Shown here: piece by piece, positions 1 through 11,965 of the stretch
Position numbering within the stretch: the first letter of the stretch is position 1
How the letters are laid out: every line of letters starts with the position of its first letter
DNA from: Cristatella mucedo
Lineage: Eukaryota; Bryozoa; Phylactolaemata; Cristatellidae
DNA length: 64,000 nt
Direction: 5' to 3'
Assembly (NCBI GenBank): GCA_009760855.2
Contig: WPIO01000122.1
Coordinates: 214,001 to 278,000 of the forward strand
Notes under the pieces: generated by a model
The model's input: only the letters and a program-made list of their open reading frames with translations
Databases searched by the model: none
What the model was told of the DNA's origin: nothing
Made by a program: the position numbers and the translations under genes

Positions 1-182
1 TACCTGCAATTAATCAAAACAGTTATAACGCGCAAGTATAGTTTGTACGTGAATAGTTCAGCTCAACGTTGAGTGAAAGACAATCTATTATTTCATCATT
101 GGTAATGGCTTTAGACTTAAGAATATGGGGAAGCTTGTGTTTCTGCCGTGCTTTAGGCAGTGGCTAAAGCTCACAGCCCAGC

Positions 183-1030
183 AATAGGTGATGTTATTGT
201 GCGACCTTCACCACGTGGTCGTAATCTAGGTGTCGTGTTCGACAGCTACCTCAATTTCAAAAGCTTCATTCAGAAGACTGCTTCTACAGCTAGCCATCAC
301 ATCCGATCCCTATCCAAGATTAGGACCTGTCTCCCACAGGGGCTTGTAAAAAAATTATCTAGCTCTTTAGTTCTGTCTCGGCTTGATTATTGTAATTCCC
401 TTTTGGCTGGGCTACCAAAGAAAGCTATTATGCCACTACAGCTGACTATGAATATGGCTGCAAGGCTGGTCTTCAAGTCCCAGCGGTTTGAGCACGTGTC
501 ACCTTTGCTGAAAGAGCTAGGATGGTTGCCGGTTGAGCAAAGGATACAGAGCAAAGTTCTTAAGCTGACCCATAAGGCCCCCCACGGCTTGGCTCCTTCA
601 TATTTAGCTAAACTTCTGCATCAGTTTCAGCCTGTTCGCGCCATCACGTCCTGTGTGGACAATAAATTAGCTGTCCCATTCCTCCGCTTAAAGACAGTTG
701 GCGACAGAAGCTTTAGCTCTGCAGGTCCTAGACTGTGGAACTCGCTTCCACAATTCTTACACAACGAAATCTACCCTCCAACTGCCGACTATGGCACATC
801 TTTTTCAGCGGTCCTGAACTGCTACTTCTATGCCACTCACTACCTTAACTGCTCTCCTAACTCTGCGATGCTTCCTACTTTCTCTTCGTTGCGTGAGACA
901 AAGTCTGTTGGCTACCGAATGCTACTGAAAGCCGCTTAGGCTGTAAGTGGGCTATACAAAACTCTCTTGCGTAATACCCACCTGGTCTTTATGGCTTTGT
1001 GGAGTTACTGACGGAGATACGATACATGTA
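183..1030 (+). mobile_element. LINE family A, 5'-truncated 3' fragment
   Basis: This is the 3' end of a CR1/L2-like non-LTR retrotransposon. It encodes the C-terminal part of ORF2 after the reverse transcriptase core and matches the copy at 54850-56237 closely. Recognisable pieces are RNLGVVFDSYLNFKSFIQ, LSRLDYCNSLLAGLP and AGPRLWNSLPQFL. The ORF stays open from 160 to 939, but its first residues (MAKAHSPA) come from flanking DNA, because homology starts near 183. The stop is followed by the family's 3' UTR, ending in GGAGTTACTGACGGAGATAC and a short tail near 1030. It is a dead-on-arrival 5'-truncated insertion that has kept its frame, so it is probably fairly young. Confidence 0.85.
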
Positions 1031-1651
1031 TATTAATTCTTATCAAGCTGACAGGGGCTGCTAAAATTTCAATTCAAAATCATTCTCATTTCACAATAAC
1101 CTTAGTTATGGTATCGCGATCAATGTTTATGATTGAGTAAGCAACTTGACCGTAGCTCAATGTGTTTTTTCCATGAAACTCGATTTAAAAACCTGATTTC
1201 CAAATACATTGATCTGAGGTTTATGGGTAAATTGAACGTCGCATGGTATTGCTTATTAGGGTTTCCTTAAGCTGTATTGTTACCAAATGTTTGCGTGACA
1301 AAAAAGATAGCTCTGCTTGCAAGGCAATCATTTTAAAACCAGCTGATGTCACTGAACCTTCAAAGAGTAAAAGTAATCGGGCCGGCCGTTAGCTCTGGTT
1401 ATCAATTTAAGTTTAAAAACTAAATTTTACTGTGCATTAATCCCAACATCTAAAAAAAACGATGCGATCTCTCACCAATAGATAAGCCTCTTTAGCTAGT
1501 TTATCTCTAAAGCCCTTCATTAAGGTTTTTTATGGGCCATCTATTCAACTAGAAGAAATTCACAAGGAGCTAAAATCCCATACGTTTGTCTAAGCATTTG
1601 GGCAGTCGGCGTGTGTTGTCGCTTATATTCTTATTACCCCATTACACTTGA
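1031..1651. other. no recognisable feature
   Basis: This AT-rich sequence shows no convincing ORF, splice-framed exon or repeat that I can recognise. Confidence 0.4.
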
Positions 1652-1842
1652 GATAATAACAATAATAAAATAGATAAAGCGCCCTCAGAGAACTCACAAT
1701 TTTCTAGGTGCTGTACATTTGCTGTAAAGGAAACACGATCGAATGGTGAGTGGTGGCGTGCTCGATAAACATGAATGACATGGTTACGTGTGACATGCTG
1801 AGGGTCAGCTGGCAAGTGCCGTTAATATTAGTAACCAACTAG
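1652..1842 (-). mobile_element. LINE family B, 3' tail fragment
   Basis: On the minus strand this is the terminal 3' UTR of LINE family B. It contains the TAAAGCGCCCTCAGAGAACT hairpin arm, a diverged partner arm, and the AATAATAACAATAATA microsatellite tail at its left edge. The inner part resembles the conserved block with CATGGTTA and GTGACATGC seen in the other copies. It is diverged and non-coding. Confidence 0.75.
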
Positions 1843-2410
1843 CAAAGGTCCATGAAATATCGAGTCAAAAGCATCTAAAGAGAAATCATTGTAGTGTCTC
1901 ATCTAATGTTTTCTCATTTTTATTAAAATCATCTGTAATGGGAGCAGCAGAAGATTTAGTCTATATCGGATAATAACTCACGGAAAGTGGTGGCATAGCT
2001 GCTGGCAAGCAAGTGGCATGAAAAATTGTAACGCATTGTTGACGGACAGCTAAATTACAAATTTGCTCACAGTATTTTTTACTTGCGGATCAAATTATGC
2101 ATCTGAATATTTTTTAACGAGACATAACTGTCATTTCGGGAAATTGTATGTGGCAATAGTACTTCTAAGAAGGCACAGCATATATGACTGTCGTTTATGC
2201 ATTGTTAAGTTAAATGGCTTGCATAGTTTTTCCATTCAGCTAGAAAAAGTCCTTAAATAGCAAAACCATACACATTCACTTTAGTGTCGTATTACCTACG
2301 AGTAGACTTTTAATTAGCTTATTACTTAGCTACTTCATAAAAGCTGAGGATATTATTTCCCACCTATGTGATTATTGGTAATCTTCTCTTACTTTTATCG
2401 CAATACTATC

Positions 2411-2411
<1 letters not shown>

Positions 2412-2462
<51 letters not shown>

Positions 2463-2481
2463 TATATATATATATATATAT
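2412..2481. repeat. (TA)n microsatellite
   Basis: This is a dinucleotide TA run with one TTAATA interruption near 2460. Confidence 0.95.
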
Positions 2482-2763
2482 TCTAAGCACTTCAACGTCT
2501 TGGCGAATGAATCAACTGCCTTTAAGCGTGGCAAAATCTCATTTTAGGTAATATATCAATGTTTTGCTTGCGTCAAAGATATTTAGGCTTCACACCGTGT
2601 ATGCGTAATTCATTCTGGTTTCGCCCTTTCCATAATTCGGCCCAATATATGGAGTCAAAAGAGAATTTTTTCAAGAAAAGCATGCGCCTCGCGTAGTGAC
2701 GTTCAAATAAAAAAACAGTGTAATGACAATATCACAATACTCTCACGTACCAAAATACTTAAA

Positions 2764-2877
<114 letters not shown>

Positions 2878-3164
2878 CTAGTGAGTGTGTGTGCATGTTT
2901 GTATGTATGTATGTACTTGTGCATAATTACATTTGTATAAGACTTACCTGGATCAGAGACGATTTAAATTATTTTTACTTGAAAATGTATCATATTCTAA
3001 AAATATTAATTTCCACTTTTTTCGCTTGTGCTTGTTCATTCTCGGCACTGTCTTCTTAATAAGGCGTTAATAAATTTACAAATAACTACGACCAGCTGCT
3101 TTCCTACCTTATGCCTTAAAAGTGAGAGAAGGCTCATCTTCCATCTAAGGATATGCACCCAAAG

Positions 3165-4030
3165 TTAAAATCATGCAGATTAAGAACGGTCTTTCACAAC
3201 CAGCTGGCTACGTGTACTGTGGAGTGTTTTCAGAGCTGAAGTTTTCAGCTGCCGCCTAACCTGGGGTGCTTCTCCTACTGCCGTCTCACTACCAGTCGTC
3301 GCGGCCTTGCACATTTCTGCCACTCGTTGTTCCACCGCCAACAGCTGCTGCAGATTCTGTTTGCTTTTGTCTGCCCAGCTGGTCCGGACAACTCTAAACG
3401 AATCCTCGCACAGCAGCTGCACTCGAGCGTCCGGGTTAGCCAGAGCTTCTACCAACGATTCATGATGCAAGATGCTGTTCGAATTTGTGTTCCACGGCTT
3501 GTAGGCATACACCCAGAAACTGCTGTCCTTCGAAAATAGAAGCAACTACCTTTTCCACTCTGTTGCGTCGACTCTCTATAATCAGGCCTCAGCTCCAATA
3601 CGAGCAGCCAATACGCAAAACTATCTTTGACTTGTTAGCAGTCCTTCAGCAATTTCGTGGGCCCTCATTAAATGCCAACATAACTCTCAGGAAATAACCG
3701 CTTTTGAGTCAAAGAAACACAGAAAGCTCTGCAGCGCAGCAGCCGGTCACTCTCTGGACCGATTTGCAACTGTCAAGGTCATGCAGCAAACAAGCTAAAA
3801 GAGCGCCCCAAGTCCTGCCAATGAGCGCTCAACCGGTAAACCAGAGAGGAGAGTGAAACACTCTGCCGGCAGCTGCCTAAGTGTAAGCAAGCAACCAACA
3901 CATTGCCCATGCCACACGTTAAAATCTCCGGCGTTGACAGTGCAAATCCGTTTAAAGAAGGAACAACATTTTGTGTGACAGACGTTTGACCGGGTTCTTT
4001 GCCACCAAGACTTGACTGTCAACCAGGCGT
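3165..4030 (-). other. GC-richer stretch with an unrecognised ORF
   Basis: This stretch is clearly richer in G and C than its surroundings. It has a 121-codon minus-strand ORF (3545 to 3180) containing HHESLVEALANPDARVQL and further overlapping open frames on both strands. On the minus strand, plausible coding continues upstream in other frames (for example ELCWHLMRAHEIAEGL). That would fit a decayed, frameshifted coding sequence. I recognise no family. It could be an old retrotransposon ORF1 or a processed pseudogene. No splice sites or start context single out one reading. Confidence 0.25.
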
Positions 4031-4849
4031 CACTACATCAGATTTTCTGTTATAGCTGCTTGTATCACAAAAGAAATTGCACTATGACTTAACGCAAGTA
4101 TTTGCATGTATTACGGATGCGAATTATGTACGTAGCTCGTCTGAGGTTTTGGTTTGACCTAAATAAGGTTTTATTTATATCAGATACGCTTTACTGTATG
4201 CCAACGATCTCTCCCCTATAGCTAAGGAAGCACTGGCTCTTTAGTAGTGTAATGAAACCGTAGGTTGAAAATACCATTAGGTTGCTAATTTTTCTGCAAC
4301 CAAAACGGGGAAAGATGGTACAATATTATTTTGGAAGTGCTTTAACTGCTTTTCCAGATCAGGGGTTCGCATCATTTCACTGGTATGTGATTAGCACCAT
4401 GCAATGTCAACATGCACGAAGCATTAGGTGATTTCCATTAATTTAACATGCAGCTTTACTCTAAAGCTCTGCTGGCACTGCACATTGAGTGCAAGTAATG
4501 TTTGATTCATGCATATTGATAACTCATGTGTGAGTACAATTAGGGATTGACTCGTATTGCACCAAACAAAAGGAAGAATATAAATAAGGAAATGGTCCTG
4601 TGATTCTACAAGCTTCTGGAAACAGACAGCTTATATAGAAAACATGCTAAGAGTTTAGCACATTAAGCACCAAACTCAATACAAGAATAAGAAGTCTCTT
4701 GTAGCACAGGTTGTCAGCCCTAGTGTTGCTGATGCCCTGATTACTTCTTTTAACAGATTGATGTATATAACTTCCCAATACTTCCAAGGCAATTACCTTC
4801 TTTGCAACGGTATTTACGGAAGAATGACATCCCAGCTATTAAAATCTCT

Positions 4850-5381
4850 AGTTGATACGGAACGATGTACCAATCAGAAAAAGCAATTATTCTAGCCTGA
4901 TGCTTATGCTAAAATTCGCAATGGACATATCCGGTATGTTTGACACTCGAATGGAGCACATCCTAAGCAGCCAGCAGAGGAAAAGCAACTGGATAGTCTG
5001 CATGAATGCACAGTCTCAAACGAGTCTACCGATAGTAAATACGGCAAACTTTGGCTTCGTTAAGATATCAGATACGATATGCTCCATAAGTCTGGAACTC
5101 CCTTCCGACCTGCTTCAGAACGTCCCCTGACCTGACCGGATTTAAAAACTTAAATTTAAAGAACTTAAAAACACACCTATTTAGGACAGCATTTAGTGGG
5201 TCCCTGTGATTCGTCCTTCATGTGCTTATGCGTGCTGACACTGTGCATGCTACCAGCAACCAAATTTGCATGCTGACCCTGTGCATGTCACCCCTAAACA
5301 TGTTATTCATTTTGTTTGCTCATCAAGCATGATATTACTCGCCATTCAATCACGTTTATATTTGCAGTAAATATGTAGCGC

Positions 5382-5435
<54 letters not shown>

Positions 5436-5486
5436 AGTTCTCTGAGGGCACCTAATCAAGTGCATTATTATTATTATTATATCAGC
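4850..5486 (+). mobile_element. LINE family B, 3' fragment
   Basis: This is a diverged ORF2 C-terminus and 3' UTR of family B. The landmark near 5094-5130 is LELPSDLLQNVP, equivalent to the SLPTCVRTSPD type segment in better copies. It is followed by the ACACACCTATTTAGGACAGC block and the CATGTCACCCCTAACATG type UTR. The 3' end reads through the hairpin region into TGCATTATTATTATTATTAT. The GAGA part of the hairpin has expanded into a long microsatellite. Confidence 0.8.
5384..5432. repeat. (GA)n expansion inside the LINE B 3' hairpin
   Basis: This is a perfect AG/GA run of about 49 nt. It sits exactly where other family B copies have TAGAGAGAGATTAAG, and it is followed by ATTGAGTTCTCTGAGGGC, the other arm of the hairpin. 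Confidence 0.95.
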
Positions 5487-7389
5487 TAACTATACAAAAA
5501 AGCCAGAACCTCTGGAAACGTTTTTCTTTTCTATTCTAGCTTAGGTTAGATTTAAGACTAACACATTCATTACAGATTTAAGAACAACCAGCATCGAGTC
5601 AACTAATGGCCACATTTAAACGATAGCTGACGATGACATGCACATGACAAGTAACTGTAAAAAAACAAGATCAAACGCACATTTTAGATGATATTCTCAG
5701 TATTAACAAGCAAATTACAGGGATTTGTTAAATAATACATAGCACAAGGAGGTACGGAGCGATAGAAAGGTATCATAACTCAAGCGATCATATCTTTTAC
5801 GACTTGTGACTTTATGGGCAGAATTATCAGAATAAAGGAAAGAATAGTGGCACACATTTAAAATTAATGTAATGAGACTAGCAAAAAGCCAAATTAGCTG
5901 CATGTTTTTTACTAAAGTTATCACAGCTATTTTGGTCTAGCCCGAATAATATGGTGCTTTATGGTGTAGGTCACGGATTCCAGACCTTTAGCAGGCAATC
6001 CTTTAGTTCACACTCACGGCAGTAGCCATAGCTTGAAGGCTCTTCATTTACACGATAAAATAACTGGCATTGGCTGATAAGCGTTGATTTTCTCTTTTTA
6101 CTCACGCGCTCATGAGCGCTTGAAATATTAGATTATTCAGCCTCACTGTCCCAGCCAAGGTTCTTCCTAAGAATCATACCCATGGTGAATTGCTAGCACT
6201 GTACTAACAAAGGTTTTTATTCGAGCCCTGCAGCAAGCCGTATTGTATCTGTTATTTTATAAGGGCGCATCCACAATTACAATTTATTTTATGACAAAGA
6301 TAATGCCTTTTAAACCGCGTACATTTTATGAGAAAATGAACTAAATTTGAAGCTCACCCACACTCTAGAGAAAAATCTGCTGCAACTTACGGGCAGAATC
6401 TAACTAGAGTCTTATGGCGGTGGCAAGTCAGAGTCCCCCAGTAACTTCTGCTTCGAGCTATATAGTTGGCAACTTATAGGATCGGCTAGAAATAAAAATT
6501 AGAAACTCTCAAAAAGTGCTTGCCATAGGTGTCATGCTATTAAAGTGGCAACTCAGCTTTAATCAAAAAGAAGAGCTTAATATTTGTTTACTAAGAATTA
6601 CTAACAATATCATTAACAATTGGAAGGAAATAAAAAAGAACTTTTTCAGAGTTGCGGTATCCCGCACTCATTTTTTAGTCTATGCCCCACGAGGTTGCAC
6701 AATATTGTACGGAGCTTTTTGCACTGCATTTGCGTCATCAAATTTGTCTTTGGTTAGAAGCCACAGTTTAATTTTTGGAAACATTAAGTATAGGATATAG
6801 GATCATTGAAAAACTACAGAAGTTATGAGAGGCTGGAGGTAGAGTATGAATTTACTCGGGTGTGAGTGACTTAATTTTGAAGTCTATAGACAAAAAACTA
6901 AGTGTCCAGTCTTGTCTAACGCCATAGTTTCCGTAGCCACACCAAAATACTTGCTTCCTACCTTCACTAAACATTAGTTGAGCATAAAATTGACTACATG
7001 GCTCTGTCAGCTGCATTTAGGTTCCTTCATTTTCTTGCTTCAGCCTATATTTCAGGTCTACGCCCCTAACTAGCTACGCATCACACCACCCACTGTCCTG
7101 ACACGATTCACAGCAACAAAAACAAGTTTAAAAATTACTGCTTATTTGTGCGTTTTCAAAACGCACTGTTTACCATAGCGTTTTTAAATGCACTGTTTTC
7201 TTCTGTGTATAGCTAGTCATTGCGATTTTTTTCTTTTTTACAACTTCCTAGCGAGGCTATGTTTGCTAGTATTACGTCTTACTTGTTTACATTGTGCATG
7301 ATACCTCTAACTACGCTGTGTATGTTTACATCGTACCTGTGACCATACATAATTGTATCCTGATTTTTTTGAAGACTATATAACCTACC
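5487..7389. other. no recognisable feature
   Basis: This is AT-rich DNA with only short, low-complexity or unsupported ORFs (for example 6516-6800, 94 codons, matching nothing I know). It has no family A or B sequence that I can see. Confidence 0.35.
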
Positions 7390-7865
7390 CAGAAAGGCCC
7401 GCCACCGTTTGGTGCCTCCATACCTACCTGAACTGATGCAACAGTTTCAGCCTCCTTGTGCCCTGAAGTCATATATGGAAACACATTACCCGTTCCATTC
7501 CTCAGCTTAAAAACCGTTGGCGAAAAAAGCTTTAGCTCTGCAGGTCCGGGACTTTAAAACTCGCTTCCACAATTCTTACGCAACGACAACTACTCTCCTG
7601 CTGCCGATCATGGCTCCGTCTTTTCAGCGGTTCTGAGCTGTAACTTCCGTGTTACTCACTACCTCAACTGCTCTCCTGACTCCGCTATGCTTCCCACTTT
7701 CTCTTCGCGGAGTTAGATTAAGTCTGTTGGTTACCGAATGCGTACCAAATGCCAGTTTGGCTCTGAGTGTGCTATGCAAAACTCTCCGGGCTAACACGCT
7801 CGTTGTCTTTATGGCTTTTCGAACTTATAGACGGAGATGTATTGAATTCGAAAGACATTACATTC
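7390..7865 (+). mobile_element. LINE family A, degraded 3' fragment
   Basis: Homology to family A starts near GGCCCGCCACCGTTTGGTGC, equivalent to the HGLAPSYLAELL segment of ORF2. It runs through the LWNSLPQF-equivalent, the TACCGAATGCGTACC block and the terminal GGAGATG. In-frame stops and substitutions (for example TTTAAAACTCGCTTCCACAA) show an old, inactive copy. Confidence 0.75.
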
Positions 7866-8236
7866 TAAAAGTATTGCAGAAGGTATAATTACTTGTCCAA
7901 GAATATTATTTGACATAGGAGACATTATACTGAACTTACCGTTCGATTTAGCGAATATGACGCTGTTGCTGGCTTTACAATACGTGATAAGTGCTGTCAG
8001 ATATACTTTTTAAAGGAGAGCACAAATACGTACTGAGTGAGCTTCTTCAACGACTCTGGTACTACTACCGGTACTGTCAGGTCTGGTGTTTAAATGGTAA
8101 ACTAAAACAGGTTAGCCCAAGTTGTGAGGAGATGTAGCAGAAATGCTTTTTCGAAATAAAACGAGAAAGTGTTCGTTTTATTCACCAAATTTAAATTGCC
8201 ACGGTGGTTAAGTTGTAAGAAAATGCTCTCTTTTAG

Positions 8237-8467
8237 GAAACATAGCGTCAGAAAAATTTGCCCAGCAGTCAACTACATTCCTTAATGGCAGCCGTCTGTA
8301 CGACGCATCTAAAGGTGTCGATGGCAAACTTCCAAACAGTAGCGATGCTTTTTACTGCACCCAAACAATGCCTGGAGAATCCGTTGATGCTTGGTGGTAC
8401 GTTTTGCTGGATGAAAAAAACCCCTACGTAATATTGGACGTCACGATTGTGACGCACCAAAGTCAAG
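8237..8467 (+). CDS. receptor gene, exon: N-terminal half of fucolectin-like F5/8C domain
   Basis: The acceptor is TGCTCTCTTTTAG ending at 8236, and the donor is G/GTAGCT at 8468. The exon is 231 nt and phase 1 at both ends. Visible residues are NIASEKFAQQS, then GVDGK, a Cys in FYCTQT, AWWYVLLDEKNPY and ILDVTIVTH. This order is that of the eel-fucolectin/tachylectin (F5/8 type C) family: an N-terminal NVA..K.A.QS, a VDG near the sugar-binding face, a CT.T segment, and the WW-V-L strand followed by a hydrophobic V.I strand. In known members these domains bind fucose, but the usual PWW is AWW here and I cannot confirm the binding residues. The trailing G joins CG of the exon at 18517 to give Ala. 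The upstream exons (signal peptide, perhaps EGF) are not found. The role is inferred to be extracellular. Confidence 0.72.
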
Positions 8468-9932
8468 GTAGCTTAAAGTTGCATAAACAGCACTGTACAA
8501 TTATTCGTGTCATTTCTTTTCTTCACCTTCTGCCCTTGCATCAGAAACTTCTGATGTGTGTAAAGGTTTCAAAGTCAACGTAATTGATTTTAGTAGGTAT
8601 GTTTTCAAAGGTTATAATCAATGAAAGTCGATAGAGCTTTGTTTAGTAAGAATATGGCTAAGGCCAGAATGTGTTTTGCTCAAGTAAAACTCATAAAGTT
8701 GGTCTTAAATTAAACTGCACGTGAAGCATAGATTAAGAAGAGTTAAGAAATGTTTGGCAAGTGCCAATAGAAGAGCTAAAATGTTGGCTCGGTATTTTGA
8801 GTCTTGAGGTAAAGGCAACATCATGCTTTCTTTGAGCATTGACTTATAATTTCACGTTAAATTTTCAAAGCCTGAGAGGCCATCTTAAGAAAAAATACAA
8901 ACGGCTTAACATTTAACTTAGTCTGAAATGCTACTTCCGAAAGCGCTGCTGATATCTCAGTGAAAGGGAAGAGAAGATGAATTTAGCTCAGTCTCTTTGG
9001 TCGCTTCGATAGATAACTTACTGAGGCGACTCACTGAAAGAAATTCTTAAAGGAGTAACCCTAAAAAAGCCTTTTAAAGTAAATTCACCCCAAAAATAAT
9101 GCTTAAATGTTGATTTCCTATAATGATCAGAGTCGTAGTTTAGTTGACATGCATGTGTAGGTTAGCAGAAATCCATGCTTTCTCATTGGTAAATACACCT
9201 AATTTGCATCACTTGCAATTGTTACATTGTCAACCGTTACGGAAATTTGTATGGTGCACTACAAATATAACTCAGCCGCCACGGTCAATAAATTATCGGT
9301 GCAATATCACTGTTCAAAGAAAACGAGGTATATTTAGACTATCTTTCGAATTGTATTTCTCAAAATAAACAAAAGGCTTCAATAGGCAAAACCTACGCAA
9401 TCCGCCAATACACTTCTTCAAACAGAATCAATGGAAAATATTTATCTGTTTTCATCGCTGAATTATATTCAGGATGCGGTTCCTCGAAACCAGAGTAAAG
9501 AATTTTAGCTTTAAATACACTCCTAAATTTTATCAAAATACTTCGCCTCCTCCTTTTATCTGTTTGAGCTCTCTGGAATACATCGTACGACGCGTGCACA
9601 CAGCGTGAGACGGTATTAAAACTTATAATTCTACTTTACTAACCGTTAAAGGGCTGTGGAAAATCAATTTGCGACCATAGTTGCTATTTTCCAGAATAGG
9701 CGTCGTCTCTAATTCGTATGCATTTCTTTGACATTTAACAGAGATTTTACAACAGGTGTGAACAAACGATAGTGCCATATCAGAGGATGAGATGAAAACC
9801 ATTATTATTTTTAGAAAAGCATTAGAAAAGCATTACCATTTTTATTTCTAGGAAGTTTACTCCAAGCCATGCAAATTCAAGCATTAAATGGCAGCCCCTG
9901 CCCCATCGACCCTCTCATAACATAACCTAGAG
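8468..9932. other. intron of the receptor gene, no recognised repeat
   Basis: This is the first part of the inferred 10-kb intron between exons 8237-8467 and 18517-18747. Short ORFs at 9144-9368 and 9393-9599 have no recognisable similarity. Confidence 0.4.
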
Positions 9933-11921
9933 CAGGGTTGTCCAACCATTTTGCGTTCGGGCCACATTTAAAAAACTTCAAAGGTAAAGGGGGCACATGT
10001 AAATTGGCGTAGTGGACCGCATCAGAAAATAAGATCGTAATTTAATATGACTATTACTATTATACTTAATAAATAAACCGCAATACAATAGTATTTTTAG
10101 CATAATTATAATTAAAAATAATAAATAGTAAAAATGTAATCCTTTGTCCTGGAAAATAATTTGATGGATATTATAATGTAATGTAATGTATCTCCGTCAG
10201 TAACTCCACAAAATCATAAGGACCATGTGGTTGTTACGCATGAGAGTTTTGCATAGCACACTCACAGCCTAAGCAGCTTTCGGTACGCATTCGGTAGCCA
10301 ACAGACTTCGTCTCACGCAACATAGAGAAAGTGGGAAACATAGCAGAGTAAGGAGAGCAGTTGAGGTAGTGAGTAGCATAGAAGTCTCAGTTCAGGACCG
10401 CTGAAAAAGATGTGCCATAGTCGGCAGATGGAGAGTAGTTGTCATTGCGTAAGAATTGTGGAAGCGAGTTCCACAGTCTAGGACCTGCAGAGCTACGGCC
10501 AATCTTTTACTTTTGGATTTTTATTACAATAACATGAAGACAGAAACTTATCAAACTTACAAATTACATGACAAGGACTCAGACAATATTAATGTCTTCG
10601 GATTAATTAAATGCGAAAGGTATTTAAAGTCTTCTGCACTGCAGGCATCAATGAGATATTTGGCATTGTTTCTGTTTGCATAAAAAGTCGACATTTGCTG
10701 CAACAGTGGATGTGGCAATTCTAAGGATTCCTAATAAATGTTCATCTGTGAAAACGGATTGAGTCTTTTTTTCACACTTTTTAGTCTGGAAAAAAGCTGT
10801 TCACAGCAATATGTGCTGCAAAAAAGCGCAATATACCTGCAAGCATGTTGGGCTAGGTTAGGAAAGGACTCTGATGAAACATACTGCTTGTAAAACGTAA
10901 CAAGGTCATGCTGATCATTAGCAGCTTTTAATTTGCTGTCATTATGAATGTCGATTAGTTCGAGTTTAAATTCATCAGGTGCATCAGAGGGATCGATATT
11001 AAATGGATCACTAATCATGTTCATGTCATCCGCATTTTGTTGGAAATCCTGAAACCTCTCTTCGAATTCATCAAAAAGTTTGCTAACCAGAGTGGAGTAT
11101 GAGCCATATGAGCCAGCATTTCATGCGATCTTGTTGCTAGTGTTGGGAAATATAACAGTTTCTTCTGATCTAAGTGTTTCGGAAAAGTTTCAGCTTTTGC
11201 ACAAATGCGACAACATACTCATACATTTTATGGACCAGTCGATCCTTACCTTGGAGTTTGACATTAAGATCTGCAAGATGTTTGGTCATGTCCACCAAAA
11301 AAGCCAAGTCATTCAACCACTGCTGGTCATCGAGGAAGCCAACATCTTTTCCCTTTTACTGTCATAAATGTTTTTATTTCGTCCCGAAGTGACAAAAACC
11401 TGGCTAACGTGTTTGCCCTACTTAGCCAACGGACTTGGCAGAAATAAATAGTATCAAAATGATCTGATCCCAACTCTTCAAGAAAAGCATGAAATTGTCT
11501 GTGATTTAGCTCACGTGACCTTATCACATTGACTGCTGAAACTACATTGTCCATTACATGTTGCATGCTCACGACCTTTGCACATAGCCGTTCTTGGTAG
11601 ATGATGCAGTGATGACTGAATATTTTGTGAGGTACTAATTTTACCATTAAATATACGATTCCATTGTGTCTACCAGTCATTAAAGGGGCTCTGTCTGTGG
11701 TTTAACCAATCAATCTAGTTTCAGGAAGATTAAATTTTGTGAGGACCCTCTTGACCTGATCAAAAATATTCCTCCCCGTTATAGTGCCTTTCATGGAACA
11801 TATATCCAACAGTTCTTCGATAATGACAAACTTTCCTGTTACTCCACGTACAAACACTGAGCGTTGAGCCGTATCACTATTGTCCGTGCTTTCGTCGAGC
11901 GAAAGATAATACGATTCGCAT
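9933..11921 (-). mobile_element. hAT transposon, broken, with GTF2IRD2-like transposase
   Basis: The left edge reads CAGGGTTGTCCAACCATTTT, typical of hAT (Charlie-type) terminal repeats and here the 3' end of a minus-strand element. ACCTAGAG just outside could be one target duplication. The transposase fills 11921 down to 10648. Its blocks in order are SLDESTDNSDTAQ, GRHNGIVYL, HHCIIYQERLCAKV, NVIRSRELNHRQFHAFLEEL, QVRWLSRANTLARFL, and FCSTYCCEQLFSRLKSVKK followed after a frame change by TDEHLLGILRIATSTVAAN. This is the DDE and C-terminal dimerisation part of the hAT branch that gave rise to vertebrate GTF2IRD2. The zinc-finger N-terminus is missing, cut off at a LINE family A copy, and a stop and frameshifts separate the blocks. 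The element is inactive. No matching right terminal repeat was seen. Confidence 0.8.
10173..10499 (-). mobile_element. LINE family A, short 3' copy inside the hAT element
   Basis: This is the complete 3' end of family A on the minus strand, with tail TAATGTAATGTAATGTATCT at its left edge. It extends back only to the AGPRLWNSLPQF codons and stops at AGCTACGGCC near 10499. It lies between the hAT terminus (9933) and the hAT stop codon (10648), so it inserted into the hAT 3' UTR. It is a typical 5'-truncated insertion. Confidence 0.8.
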
Positions 11922-11965
11922 GCAGCTTTCGGTCCGCATTCGGTAGCCAACAGACTTTGCCTCAC
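11702..11965 (-). pseudogene. chimeric ORF: LINE A 3' end fused to hAT transposase
   Basis: An open frame of 87 codons starts MRQSLLATECGPKAACE, which is family A 3' sequence. At about 11921 it passes without a stop into SYYLSLDESTDNSDTAQ of the hAT transposase. The fusion marks the breakpoint between the two elements. There is no sign that it is expressed. Confidence 0.7.

Noticed and set aside
2400-2500. CRISPR or other prokaryotic array
   Set aside because: No spacer structure was found anywhere. All arrays are simple microsatellites, and the exon structure is eukaryotic.
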